From Polaribacter sp. (lineage in GTDB: Bacteria; Bacteroidota; Bacteroidia; Flavobacteriales; Flavobacteriaceae): a stretch of DNA of 64,000 bases. This document shows positions 27,186 through 38,780 of this stretch, in pieces. A program made the position numbers and the translations under genes. The stretch spans positions 62,001 through 126,000 of the forward strand of contig JAQWGI010000026.1 of the NCBI GenBank assembly GCA_029238315.1. The letters run 5' to 3'. The notes under the pieces were generated by a model. It was not told where the DNA came from, did not search any database, and saw nothing but the letters and a program-made list of their open reading frames with translations. Each line of letters begins with the position of its first letter. Position 1 is the first letter of the stretch.

Positions 27186-27632
27186 GTTTAAACGAAGTAA
27201 TAATATAATTATTTGAAAGACTAGGCATAGTATTGTTTCGAGGAAACATAAATAGAGTAACGTTCTTTATCATCGTTTTTCATAAACAAAGTAAAAATGA
27301 TTTACAGCAATGACAATTCATTTTTAAAACTCGAGTGAAGTAATCTCTAAAAAGATTGCAAATGAAAGTTTAAAACCAAAGTGTAAGCGAAAGTTTCTTT
27401 AAATTTGAAAAACACATCGAGTTGTCAACATTAGGATTATATATACAGAATGTGTAAATGAAACTAGACAGCTCAACAACTGAAATAAAAGAAGTTGATT
27501 TTTTATTGAGGAATAGTTGTTCAATCGTGAAGAACTACTTGTAAAACGTTGTAGGAATACGACAGAATTAACAGACAGTATTTCAAAGAAGCCATATCAA
27601 AACAAGCAATTGTTGGATATGGCTTTTATTTT
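27186..27632 (+). ncRNA. candidate structured non-coding RNA between rplS and icd
   Basis: The 773-base gap between rplS and icd has no coding potential but shows the marks of an RNA gene. There is a perfect -7 box at 27174-27181 and a terminator-like hairpin at its end. Several helices can be drawn. One is a long-range pairing of 27328-27337 with 27413-27423 (10 bp, one bulged A). Another is 27514-27522 with 27529-27537. A third is 27548-27553 with 27558-27563, capped by a GGAA (GNRA) tetraloop. A fourth is 27235-27239 with 27243-27247. I found no tmRNA, RNase P or SRP signature sequences. It may be a novel or lineage-specific RNA, or a decayed repeat that happens to fold. Confidence 0.45.
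27589..27632 (+). terminator. hairpin and U-rich tail ending the candidate RNA
   Basis: A 10-bp stem AAGCCATATC/GATATGGCTT continues, after a small internal loop, into AACAA/TTGTT capped by a GCAA (GNRA) tetraloop, then TTATTTTA. Confidence 0.7.
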
Positions 27633-27731
27633 ACTAAGAGTTGTTACTTTGTTCAAGTGTTTTTTATCAAATTCATAATTTCACCACCTTATTATTTACA
27701 ATTTGATAGATTTTTTCTCACCTATAATCAC

Positions 27732-27739
27732 TAAATTTG
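27732..27739 (+). promoter_or_regulatory. -7 promoter element (TAAATTTG) of icd
   Basis: A perfect TAnnTTTG, about 67 nt before the ATG at 27807. The surrounding sequence TAAATTTGCAAC is almost the same as that at the rplS promoter. Confidence 0.55.
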
Positions 27740-27788
27740 CAACACTTAATATCCGTTTTTAAAACGGACTAAAAAACAATAAAAATAA

Positions 27789-30032
<2,244 letters not shown>

Positions 30033-30050
30033 AAAATAAAATTTTATTTT

Positions 30051-30082
30051 AAAGGCGATGTAATTTTACATCGCCTTTTTTG
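30051..30082 (+). terminator. intrinsic terminator of icd, touching the murQ promoter
   Basis: A stem of up to 13 bp (AAAGGCGATGTAA/TTACATCGCCTTT) followed by a T tract that runs to within 2 nt of the murQ -7 box. Confidence 0.9.
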
Positions 30083-30083
30083 T

Positions 30084-30091
30084 TATTTTTG
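30084..30091 (+). promoter_or_regulatory. -7 promoter element (TATTTTTG), 4 nt from the murQ start
   Basis: A perfect TAnnTTTG with exactly 4 nt before the ATG at 30096. The upstream icd terminator occupies the place where a -33 box would lie. Confidence 0.6.
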
Positions 30092-30095
30092 ATTT

Positions 30096-30914
30096 ATGAG
30101 TTTTACAAAAACAACAGAACAAGATTCAAACTACGATCATTTAGAAAAAATGGATGCTTCAACTTTGATAAAAAACATCAATAATGAAGATAAAACGGTC
30201 GCTTTTGCTGTTGAAAAAGTGATTCCAGAAATTACAATATTAACAGAAGTAATTGTTGAAAAACTCAAAGAAGATGGAAGGTTATTTTATTTAGGCGCTG
30301 GAACTAGTGGTCGACTAGGTATTTTAGATGCTTCTGAATGTCCACCAACATTTGGTGTTCCACATGAATTAGTTATTGGATTAATAGCTGGTGGAGATAT
30401 AGCCATAAGAAAAGCCGTTGAAAATGCAGAGGATGCTACAACACAAGGTTGGATTGATTTACAAGATCATAACATTTCAGAAAAAGATGTTGTAATTGGT
30501 ATTGCAGCATCAGGAACTACACCTTATGTAATTGCCGCTTTAAAAAAATGTAATGAAAATAACATTAGTACTGGCTGCATCACCTGTAATAAAAACAGCC
30601 CGTTATCTAAAGTGTCAAAATTTCCTATTGAAGTTGTTGTTGGTCCAGAATTTGTTACTGGAAGTTCGAGAATGAAAGCAGGAACAGCACAAAAGATGGT
30701 TTTAAACATGTTAACAACATCTACAATGATTTTACTTGGAAAAGTAAAAGGAAACAAAATGGTTGACATGCAATTATCTAACCATAAATTGGTGAACAGA
30801 GGAATTGATATGTTGGCAAATGAGTTAAAAATCGAAAGAAAATTAGCCGCTACATTATTATCAAAATACAAGAATGTTAGAAACGCAATTATAAACTATA
30901 AAAATGAGTGTTAA
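30096..30914 (+). CDS. murQ: N-acetylmuramic acid 6-phosphate etherase
   Basis: A SIS-domain lyase that cleaves the lactyl ether of MurNAc 6-phosphate to GlcNAc 6-phosphate and D-lactate during cell-wall recycling. The 272-residue product has the family signatures LGAGTSGRLGILDASECPPTFG (catalytic Glu in SECPP), GIAASGTTPYV and the SSRMKAGTAQKMVLNM motif. It is about 25 residues shorter at the C-terminus than E. coli MurQ. The stop overlaps the start of the DUF6095 gene by 11 nt, and an ATP-grasp gene follows, so this is a three-gene operon. The mRNA is predicted to be leaderless. Confidence 0.95.
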   Translation: MSFTKTTEQDSNYDHLEKMDASTLIKNINNEDKTVAFAVEKVIPEITILTEVIVEKLKEDGRLFYLGAGTSGRLGILDASECPPTFGVPHELVIGLIAGGDIAIRKAVENAEDATTQGWIDLQDHNISEKDVVIGIAASGTTPYVIAALKKCNENNISTGCITCNKNSPLSKVSKFPIEVVVGPEFVTGSSRMKAGTAQKMVLNMLTTSTMILLGKVKGNKMVDMQLSNHKLVNRGIDMLANELKIERKLAATLLSKYKNVRNAIINYKNEC

Positions 30915-31140
30915 TTCAGATAAATTAGGAAAAGGTTTTAAACAGCTATTAGTTTTAATTTTACTATTAATTGCGTCTCCAATCACGTTAAATATCGCTT
31001 TTAAAGCGTTAAATAAAATGGATGAAACTATTTGGATAGCTTATTTAATTTTAGCTATAGCAATACTTTTAACCATTACAACAATCATTTTAGCATTTAA
31101 AACTTTCAAAACTTTTTTAGACGGATTGTTTGGCAAATAA
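30904..31140 (+). CDS. DUF6095-type small membrane protein
   Basis: A 78-residue protein with two strong hydrophobic helices (about 13-32 and 41-63) and short polar ends, of the kind annotated DUF6095 in Flavobacteriia. No function is known. It overlaps murQ by 11 nt, so its translation is likely coupled. The start is ATG at 30904. The next gene begins within or directly after its end. Confidence 0.75.
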   Translation: MSVNSDKLGKGFKQLLVLILLLIASPITLNIAFKALNKMDETIWIAYLILAIAILLTITTIILAFKTFKTFLDGLFGK

Positions 31141-31141
31141 C

Positions 31142-32200
31142 ATGAAACCTAAAAAAAGTAAATACAAGCTATTAAAATGGGAATACTGGCCAAGTTCTAT
31201 GTTCTATATTCCAAATATTCCTTTTGCTTTTCTTCACGCGATTAAGGCTAAAAACTTAAGTTTTTACACCGCTGTAAACCCAACAATAGCTAACTCTGGA
31301 ATTGGTACAGAATCTAAGTACAAAACCATGCAGTTGATTCCAAAAAAATACCTACCAATAACAATCTACCACAAAGCAAACAGCAACGTAGAAAAAACCA
31401 TAGAAGATGTCAGGGAAAAAATAAAGACATACCCTTTAATTGCAAAACCAGACATAGGCTTTAGAGGATTATTGGTACAAAAAATAGCTTCTGAAAAAGA
31501 ACTGATTCGGTATGTTAAAAAATACCCTATTGATATTTTGATTCAGGAGTTTTTAACCGAAAAAAACGAATGTGGTATTTTCTATTTAAGATATCCAAAC
31601 GATCATTTAGGAAAAATAACCTCTATTACACTTAAAGATTTCCCTCATATTATTGGAGACGGTACTCAAACCGTTGAACAGCTTATTTTATCAAATGAGC
31701 GTATGAGAAACTATAAAGAAATCATTAAAAATTGCACGCCAGTGCAATTAAAATCTATTGTTGCTAAAAACAAAAAAATACAACTTTGTGATATTGGAAA
31801 CCATTCTAGAGGCACACAATTTATTGACGGTAATCATTTAATTTCCAAAAAATTAGAAGAAACTTTCACTGTTTTAAACAAGCAAATTAATGGTTGGTTT
31901 TATGGAAGAATTGACATTAAATATAATACTTTTAAAGATTTAGAAAAAGGCAATTTTAAAATTATCGAATTAAATGGAATATTAGCAGAACCAACTCATA
32001 TTTATGATACTAGTAAAACAAATTACCTTCAAGCTCTAAAAGAGATGCGATCGCATTGGAAACAATTGTATAAAATTGCAAGAATCAATCATGATAAAAA
32101 TAATGTTCCGTATAGATCAACTTTAGGTTTATTAAAAGACGTGAAAAACTTAAAAAAACATACTAAAAGTATTACAAAACTTTACAAAAACAAGCAATAA
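31142..32200 (+). CDS. ATP-grasp-fold ligase-like protein
   Basis: A 352-residue cytoplasmic protein. The centre and C-terminal half look like an ATP-grasp domain: YPLIAKPDIGFRG (phosphate-binding lysine region), ILIQEFL, a GDGTQTVEQLIL motif similar to cyanophycin-synthetase-like enzymes, and KIIELNGILAEPTHIYD with the Mg-binding E-x-N near residue 285. Similar proteins are often labelled D-alanine-D-alanine ligase, but the substrate is not determined. It follows murQ and a small membrane protein in one operon, which suggests a role with cell-wall fragments. I prefer the ATG at 31142; a TTG at 31130 inside the preceding gene is possible. Confidence 0.75.
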   Translation: MKPKKSKYKLLKWEYWPSSMFYIPNIPFAFLHAIKAKNLSFYTAVNPTIANSGIGTESKYKTMQLIPKKYLPITIYHKANSNVEKTIEDVREKIKTYPLIAKPDIGFRGLLVQKIASEKELIRYVKKYPIDILIQEFLTEKNECGIFYLRYPNDHLGKITSITLKDFPHIIGDGTQTVEQLILSNERMRNYKEIIKNCTPVQLKSIVAKNKKIQLCDIGNHSRGTQFIDGNHLISKKLEETFTVLNKQINGWFYGRIDIKYNTFKDLEKGNFKIIELNGILAEPTHIYDTSKTNYLQALKEMRSHWKQLYKIARINHDKNNVPYRSTLGLLKDVKNLKKHTKSITKLYKNKQ

Positions 32201-32248
32201 ACACTCATTACCTCTACTTAAAAAAGAAAAAGCTATACATCATAAATT

Positions 32249-32276
32249 AAAAACCCCGCTTAATAGCGGGGTTTTT
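32249..32276. terminator. bidirectional intrinsic terminator between the murQ operon and ettA
   Basis: A 12-bp perfect stem (AAAAACCCCGCT/AGCGGGGTTTTT) with a 4-nt loop. It has a T tract on either strand, so it serves both converging genes. Confidence 0.92.
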
Positions 32277-32284
32277 AACTCTGA

Positions 32285-33976
32285 TTATCTAATTAATTTC
32301 TTGTATTTAATTCGCTTTGGCATTATATCACCTCCTAATCGTTTCTTTTTATTTTCTTCATAATCTGTAAAAGACCCCTCAAAGAAATATACTTGGCTAT
32401 CTCCTTCAAAAGCTAAAATATGAGTACAAACTCTATCTAAAAACCATCTATCGTGACTAATTACTACAGCACAACCTGCAAAGTTATCTAAACCTTCTTC
32501 TAGGGCTCTTAAAGTATTAACATCTAGGTCATTTGTTGGTTCATCTAACAATAAAACATTTCCTTCCTCTTTCAGAGTCATTGCTAAGTGTAACCTATTT
32601 CTTTCTCCACCAGAAAGTGTAGAGACCTTTTTATTTTGCTCACTTCCAGCAAAATTAAATCGACTTAAATATGCTCTAGAGTTCACTTGCTTTCCTCCCA
32701 TCATTACTAATTCTTGTCCATCAGAAAAATTTTCCCAAATAGATTTGTCTGCATCAATATTAGAGTGCGCTTGATCTACATATGCAATTTTTGCAGTTTC
32801 ACCTACTTTAAAACTTCCTTTATCTGGTTGTTCTTCTCCCATAATCATTTTAAAAATGGTAGTTTTCCCTGCTCCATTCGGACCAATTATCCCTACAATT
32901 CCTGCTTGCGGTAAATTAAAGGCTAAATTTTCATACAATAACTTATCATCAAAAGCTTTAGAAACCCCAGTGGCTTCAATTACATTTGTTCCTAACCTTG
33001 GACCATTTGGAATGTAAATTTCTAGTTTCTCTTCAGTTTGCTTTTGATCTTGACTCATCAATTTATCATAACTCTTTAAACGAGCTTTCTGTTTTGTTTG
33101 ACGACCTTTTGCTCCCTGACGAACCCATTCTAACTCACGCTCTAATGTTTTTTGTCTTTTAGAAGCTGTTTTACTTTCTTGTGCTAAACGTTTCGATTTC
33201 TGATCTAACCAAGAAGAATAATTTCCTTTCCAAGGAATTCCTTCTCCTCTATCTAATTCTAAAATCCAACCTGCAATATTATCTAAGAAATATCTATCGT
33301 GTGTTACGGCAATTACAGTTCCTTTATATTGTGCTAAATGATGTTCTAACCAATGAACAGATTCTGCATCTAAATGGTTTGTAGGCTCATCTAGTAATAA
33401 AATCTCTGGCTCTTGTAATAACAATCTACACAAAGCTACCCTTCGTCTTTCACCACCTGAAAGTACAGATATTAACTTATCTGGTTCTGGAGTACGCAAT
33501 GCATCCATTGCAATTTCTAGTTTTGTGTCTAATTCCCATGCATTCGAAGCTTCAATTTTATCTTGAAGTTCTGCTTGCTGATTCATTAATTTTTCCATTT
33601 TTTCTGGATCAGAATACACTTCTTCTAAACCAAACATATCGTTAATTTTGTTGTATTCATCTAGAATCGCAACTGTTTCTGCAACACCTTCTTTTACAAT
33701 TTCCATTACCGTTTTTGTTTCGTCAAGCTCAGGTTCTTGTTCTAAATAACCAACTTTATAACCCGGTGAAAAAACTACATCTCCTTGATAGTTTTTCTCT
33801 TTACCAGCTATAATTTTTAGCAATGTTGATTTCCCAGAGCCATTTAAACCTAAAATTCCGATTTTAGCTCCGTAGAAAAAACTTAAATAAATATCTTTTA
33901 AAACTTGTTTGTTTGTACTTTGATAGGTTTTAGAAACCTTGTTCATCGAAAAGATGACTTTCTTATCGTCTGACAT
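32285..33976 (-). CDS. ettA: energy-dependent translational throttle protein EttA (ABC-F ATPase)
   Basis: A 563-residue soluble protein with two ABC ATPase domains and no membrane segments. Walker A motifs are GLNGSGKST and GPNGAGKTT, and signature motifs are LSGGERRRVALCR and LSGGERNRLHLAM. Each is followed by a DEPTNHLD or DEPTNDLD Walker B region. The linker between domains contains the charged RELEWVRQGAKGRQTKQKARL stretch typical of EttA. EttA binds the ribosomal E site and gates the first peptide bond according to the ATP/ADP ratio. The start is ATG. It converges on the murQ operon with a shared terminator. Confidence 0.94.
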   Translation of the reverse strand: MSDDKKVIFSMNKVSKTYQSTNKQVLKDIYLSFFYGAKIGILGLNGSGKSTLLKIIAGKEKNYQGDVVFSPGYKVGYLEQEPELDETKTVMEIVKEGVAETVAILDEYNKINDMFGLEEVYSDPEKMEKLMNQQAELQDKIEASNAWELDTKLEIAMDALRTPEPDKLISVLSGGERRRVALCRLLLQEPEILLLDEPTNHLDAESVHWLEHHLAQYKGTVIAVTHDRYFLDNIAGWILELDRGEGIPWKGNYSSWLDQKSKRLAQESKTASKRQKTLERELEWVRQGAKGRQTKQKARLKSYDKLMSQDQKQTEEKLEIYIPNGPRLGTNVIEATGVSKAFDDKLLYENLAFNLPQAGIVGIIGPNGAGKTTIFKMIMGEEQPDKGSFKVGETAKIAYVDQAHSNIDADKSIWENFSDGQELVMMGGKQVNSRAYLSRFNFAGSEQNKKVSTLSGGERNRLHLAMTLKEEGNVLLLDEPTNDLDVNTLRALEEGLDNFAGCAVVISHDRWFLDRVCTHILAFEGDSQVYFFEGSFTDYEENKKKRLGGDIMPKRIKYKKLIR

Positions 33977-34051
33977 TATTTTTTTATTGAAAGATTAAGT
34001 GATTGAATAATTAAGTAGCGATCCAATCTTTAAATTATATTTTTTTGAAGG

Positions 34052-34234
34052 CTATACTCTTCCTTTTAATGCATTAAATACCCAAGCAATTGAGAAAAAA
34101 CCAGCACCTACAGCGCCAAAACCCCAACCAGAAACATCTCGATATCTAAAAACACCAAGTGCTATTAGACCTAATCCTACAATTATCATAATAAATGTTG
34201 CCCAGCTTAGGACAGTATTTTTGTTCATCGACAT
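34052..34234 (-). CDS. CAL67264-type small membrane protein
   Basis: A 60-residue protein with two hydrophobic segments (about 9-27 and 38-55), a glycine-rich turn (FRYRDVSGWGFGAVGAGF) and the ending WVFNALKGRV. It matches my memory of a short conserved Flavobacteriia membrane protein family named CAL67264, of unknown role. The start is ATG at 34234, with a second ATG two codons later. It precedes ettA by 75 nt on the same strand. Confidence 0.75.
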   Translation of the reverse strand: MSMNKNTVLSWATFIMIIVGLGLIALGVFRYRDVSGWGFGAVGAGFFSIAWVFNALKGRV

Positions 34235-34304
34235 AATCGTTCTATTTTTTTATTGCACAGCAAATATCGTAATTATTTGTGGATAAAAATAGTATCTAGA
34301 ACGT

Positions 34305-36335
<2,031 letters not shown>

Positions 36336-36392
36336 TTATTCTATTTACTATGCATGCATAACAGATAAGCAAGGTACTGTATTTTATGAAAA

Positions 36393-36424
36393 CAAAAAAA
36401 AGCTCAAGAAAAAATTTCCTGAGC
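36393..36424 (-). terminator. intrinsic terminator of the doxX-pirin operon
   Basis: On the minus strand a 10-bp stem (GCTCAGGAAA/TTTCTTGAGC, one G-T pair) with a 3-nt loop, then T8, 24 nt past the pirin stop. Confidence 0.85.
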
Positions 36425-36447
36425 CATAAAAATAGAACGTAAAGCTA

Positions 36448-37317
36448 TTAATACAAATGTCCCATTTTTCCGTTCTGATAATCTCTCATTGCTTCTAGTA
36501 GTTCTGTTTGATTATTCATAACATAAGGGCCATATTGTGCAATCTTTTCTTTAATTGGTTCTCCAGAAATGACAATTAATTTACTTCTAGATTTTGTTTC
36601 TAGCTTAATCGCATCTCCATCTAAATTAAAAGTAATTAACTGTGTTTTTCCTTTGCTAAGAGTTGCTTCATTATTAATAACAGCCTCACCATCTAAAAGA
36701 TATACACAACTTTGGTGATTCGTTGGAATCTCTATATCTAATTCTCCTTTTCCGGTTGCTTCTATCATAAAAACGTTTACAGGCGTTTGTGTTTTTATTT
36801 TTCCAAATTTATTTTTTTGATCTCCGGCAACAACTTTTAAATGAATATTCTCTGAAAAATCTGTAACAATAGACATATCATCACTTTTAACGTGTTGGTA
36901 ATCTGGAGTTATCATTTTGAGTTTTGCAGGCAAATTTAACCATAACTGGATGCCTTCTAAATCTCCACCTTTTTTCACAAACTCTTTTGTAGGTGCTTCT
37001 GCATGGATAATTCCTCTCCCTGCGGTTGTCCATTGTACATCTCCAGATTTTACTACACTTTCGTTTCCTAGAGAGTCTCTGTGTAATTGCTCTCCTTGAA
37101 ACAATAATGTAATAGGTTCAAATCCTCTATGCGGATGCGGACCTAAATCAAACGGATTATTAAACTCGCTAATTGCATAAGGTCCATAATGATGTAATAA
37201 TAAAAACGGATCTACATTTTCTACTTCATTTGTAGGAATGGGTTGTCTTAAACGAATCGATCCCATATTTACCAGTGGGCTCTCTCCTAAATACTTGATG
37301 CTTTTATAGATGTTCAT
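36448..37317 (-). CDS. pirin family protein
   Basis: A 289-residue bicupin. The N-terminal pirin domain (about 12-130) has the metal-site motif GPHPHRGFEPIT and, later, GRGIIHAEAPT. The C-terminal pirin domain (about 180-285) includes SGEPIKEKIAQYGPYVMN. Pirins are iron-binding, and some have quercetinase activity while others act as redox-sensitive cofactors of transcription or metabolism. It is the last gene of a four-gene unit with doxX, an FMN reductase and marR (2 nt after the marR stop), which points to a stress or quinone-related role. The start is ATG. Confidence 0.92.
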   Translation of the reverse strand: MNIYKSIKYLGESPLVNMGSIRLRQPIPTNEVENVDPFLLLHHYGPYAISEFNNPFDLGPHPHRGFEPITLLFQGEQLHRDSLGNESVVKSGDVQWTTAGRGIIHAEAPTKEFVKKGGDLEGIQLWLNLPAKLKMITPDYQHVKSDDMSIVTDFSENIHLKVVAGDQKNKFGKIKTQTPVNVFMIEATGKGELDIEIPTNHQSCVYLLDGEAVINNEATLSKGKTQLITFNLDGDAIKLETKSRSKLIVISGEPIKEKIAQYGPYVMNNQTELLEAMRDYQNGKMGHLY

Positions 37318-37318
37318 T

Positions 37319-37756
37319 TTATCTTAATTTATCTAATAATTCACTTAACATATTTGCTTCTTGTTCACTTAACTTATTCATAAAATTTATATTTGAGTAA
37401 ACATCAATTTCTTCTAACAAAGCCAAGCCTTTATCAGAAATATTTACATAAACTACTCTTCTATCGTGTTCACAACGGGCTCTTTCAATTAGATTTTTAT
37501 CAAATAGCTTATCCATTAATCTGGTAGCATTTGGTGCGCGCTCAATCATTCTCTCTTTTATCAATTGCACCTTAATTGGTTTTACGGCACCTCTTAATAT
37601 TCTTAAGATATTGTATTGTTGTGGCGAAATACCGTAAGGTTTAAAAAACGCTGTCTCTTTACTACTTAACCAGTTTGCTGTGTATTTAATATTGATAAGT
37701 GCTTTTACTTTATTACTTTTAAATTTCGAATTGATATCTTTAGAAATATCTCCCAT
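37319..37756 (-). CDS. MarR-family transcriptional regulator
   Basis: A 145-residue winged-helix protein. The helix-turn-helix lies near residues 60-85 (SPQQYNILRILRG, then KVQLIKERM). The wing carries ARCEHDRRVVYVNISDKG, the usual MarR beta-hairpin signature with DRR. MarR proteins repress neighbouring genes and release DNA when they bind phenolic or oxidised ligands. It sits between the FMN reductase and pirin genes in one operon, so self-regulation of this unit is likely. One cysteine (in ARCEHDRR) lies at the wing. The start is ATG. Confidence 0.92.
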   Translation of the reverse strand: MGDISKDINSKFKSNKVKALINIKYTANWLSSKETAFFKPYGISPQQYNILRILRGAVKPIKVQLIKERMIERAPNATRLMDKLFDKNLIERARCEHDRRVVYVNISDKGLALLEEIDVYSNINFMNKLSEQEANMLSELLDKLR

Positions 37757-37766
37757 AATTGTAAAA

Positions 37767-38291
37767 TTAAATTGATTTTCTGAACTTCTCCAAATTATTG
37801 ATTAAATCTGTTTTGAGCTCTAAATTAATAATTTCATCATCTTTGAAGTTTTCAAAAAAACTTGGTAAAGAAAATTTTTCAACAGCGCTTGCCCCTAAAT
37901 GTGGAAATGTATTAGCCGCAGTTTCTAAAACAGTAATTCCACCGCGCATACCAGGAGATGTTGCCATTAAAAAAACTGGCTTATTTTTAAACACATTTCT
38001 ATCTATTCTAGAAATCCAATCAAAAAGATTTTTAAAAACAGCAGAATAGGAACCATTATGCTCTGCTAATGAAATTATAAAGCCGTTGTATTTTTTTAAT
38101 AAATTATTAAAATCAGATGCCAACTCAGGAATTCCGTTTGCTTCAACTTCTAAGCTAAAAATAGGCAAGTCATAATCATTTAAATCTACAACATCATAAG
38201 TATAGTCAGCTAAAGAAGCTACGTATATTGCGAGTTGTTTGTTAATAGATGTTTTACTATTACTCCCAGCAAAAGCGAGAATTTTTTTCAT
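37767..38291 (-). CDS. NADPH-dependent FMN reductase family protein
   Basis: A 174-residue flavodoxin-like protein. The FMN phosphate loop reads GSNSKTSINKQL near residue 9. The isoalloxazine-contacting motif reads AEHNGSYSAVFKNLFDWISR near residue 95, both typical of NAD(P)H:FMN or quinone/azo reductases. It probably reduces quinones or other electrophiles with two electrons. It starts on the base next to the doxX stop and lies 10 nt before marR, so it is in the same operon. The start is ATG. Confidence 0.9.
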   Translation of the reverse strand: MKKILAFAGSNSKTSINKQLAIYVASLADYTYDVVDLNDYDLPIFSLEVEANGIPELASDFNNLLKKYNGFIISLAEHNGSYSAVFKNLFDWISRIDRNVFKNKPVFLMATSPGMRGGITVLETAANTFPHLGASAVEKFSLPSFFENFKDDEIINLELKTDLINNLEKFRKSI

Positions 38292-38645
38292 TTATTTTAC
38301 TTTTTCACTATAGATATATGATATTACTAAAAAAACCAATGCTAATAACGCCCCCATTTGTTCTCCGTCTGAAATCATATAATGTGCAAAAAAAGCCAAT
38401 ATAAAATTGAAGAAAAATCCAGCATAAGCCCACTCCACAATTGCCCTTCGTTGACAAAACCATAACACAATTAATCCTGAAATTTTAGCAAAAGCTAATG
38501 GATAAATAAGATAAGTAGGAAAACCAAAACTAGTAAAGGCTTTTGAAATTTCTTCATTATCAAAAATGTACATACCTGCAGAAAAAAGCATTAACAAGGT
38601 AAGTAAGCCTGTAGAGGTATAAAAAATTATTTTAGTTGATTTCAT
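38292..38645 (-). CDS. DoxX-family membrane protein
   Basis: A 117-residue protein with four hydrophobic segments (about 8-28, 46-65, 71-90 and 96-113) and the DoxX-like ALAFAKISGLIVLW stretch. The DoxX family includes a subunit of an archaeal quinol oxidase and many uncharacterised membrane proteins linked to redox stress. It is the first gene of the doxX/FMN reductase/marR/pirin operon, with a TAATTTTG box 22 nt before its ATG. Its stop directly abuts the next start. Confidence 0.82.
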   Translation of the reverse strand: MKSTKIIFYTSTGLLTLLMLFSAGMYIFDNEEISKAFTSFGFPTYLIYPLAFAKISGLIVLWFCQRRAIVEWAYAGFFFNFILAFFAHYMISDGEQMGALLALVFLVISYIYSEKVK

Positions 38646-38667
38646 CTCTATTTTAATAAATTTTAAA

Positions 38668-38675
38668 CAAAATTA
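38668..38675 (-). promoter_or_regulatory. -7 promoter element (TAATTTTG) of the doxX operon
   Basis: A perfect TAnnTTTG on the minus strand, 22 nt before the ATG at 38645. A MarR operator would be expected nearby. The A/T-rich inverted text around 38655-38700 is a candidate but not a clear palindrome. Confidence 0.5.
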
Positions 38676-38780
38676 CAATTAATAAATTTATTTTCCAAGG
38701 AAAATATCTCCAAGTAATAAATTAGTTTGAATAATGGCTCAATTTTGTACCTTAGCCAATCAATTTTATACACATATTTA

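Noticed and set aside
27330..27337. The palindrome ACTCGAGT as an operator
   Set aside because: It takes part in the proposed long-range RNA helix, and no regulator gene is adjacent. A lone 8-base palindrome is weak evidence.
27186..27632. tmRNA or RNase P RNA as identity of the non-coding stretch
   Set aside because: No tRNA-like ends or tag frame for tmRNA, and the GAGGAAA text near 27240 lacks the rest of the RNase P core. GC content is also too low for these conserved RNAs.
37101..37130. tRNA T-arm-like text (GGTTCAAATCC)
   Set aside because: It lies inside the pirin gene with intact coding and has no cloverleaf around it.
38727..38780. Upstream ATG start for the acyl-CoA carboxylase beta subunit
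   Set aside because: The extra 18 residues are unlike the family and would occupy the promoter region. The ATG at 38781 gives the standard N-terminus.
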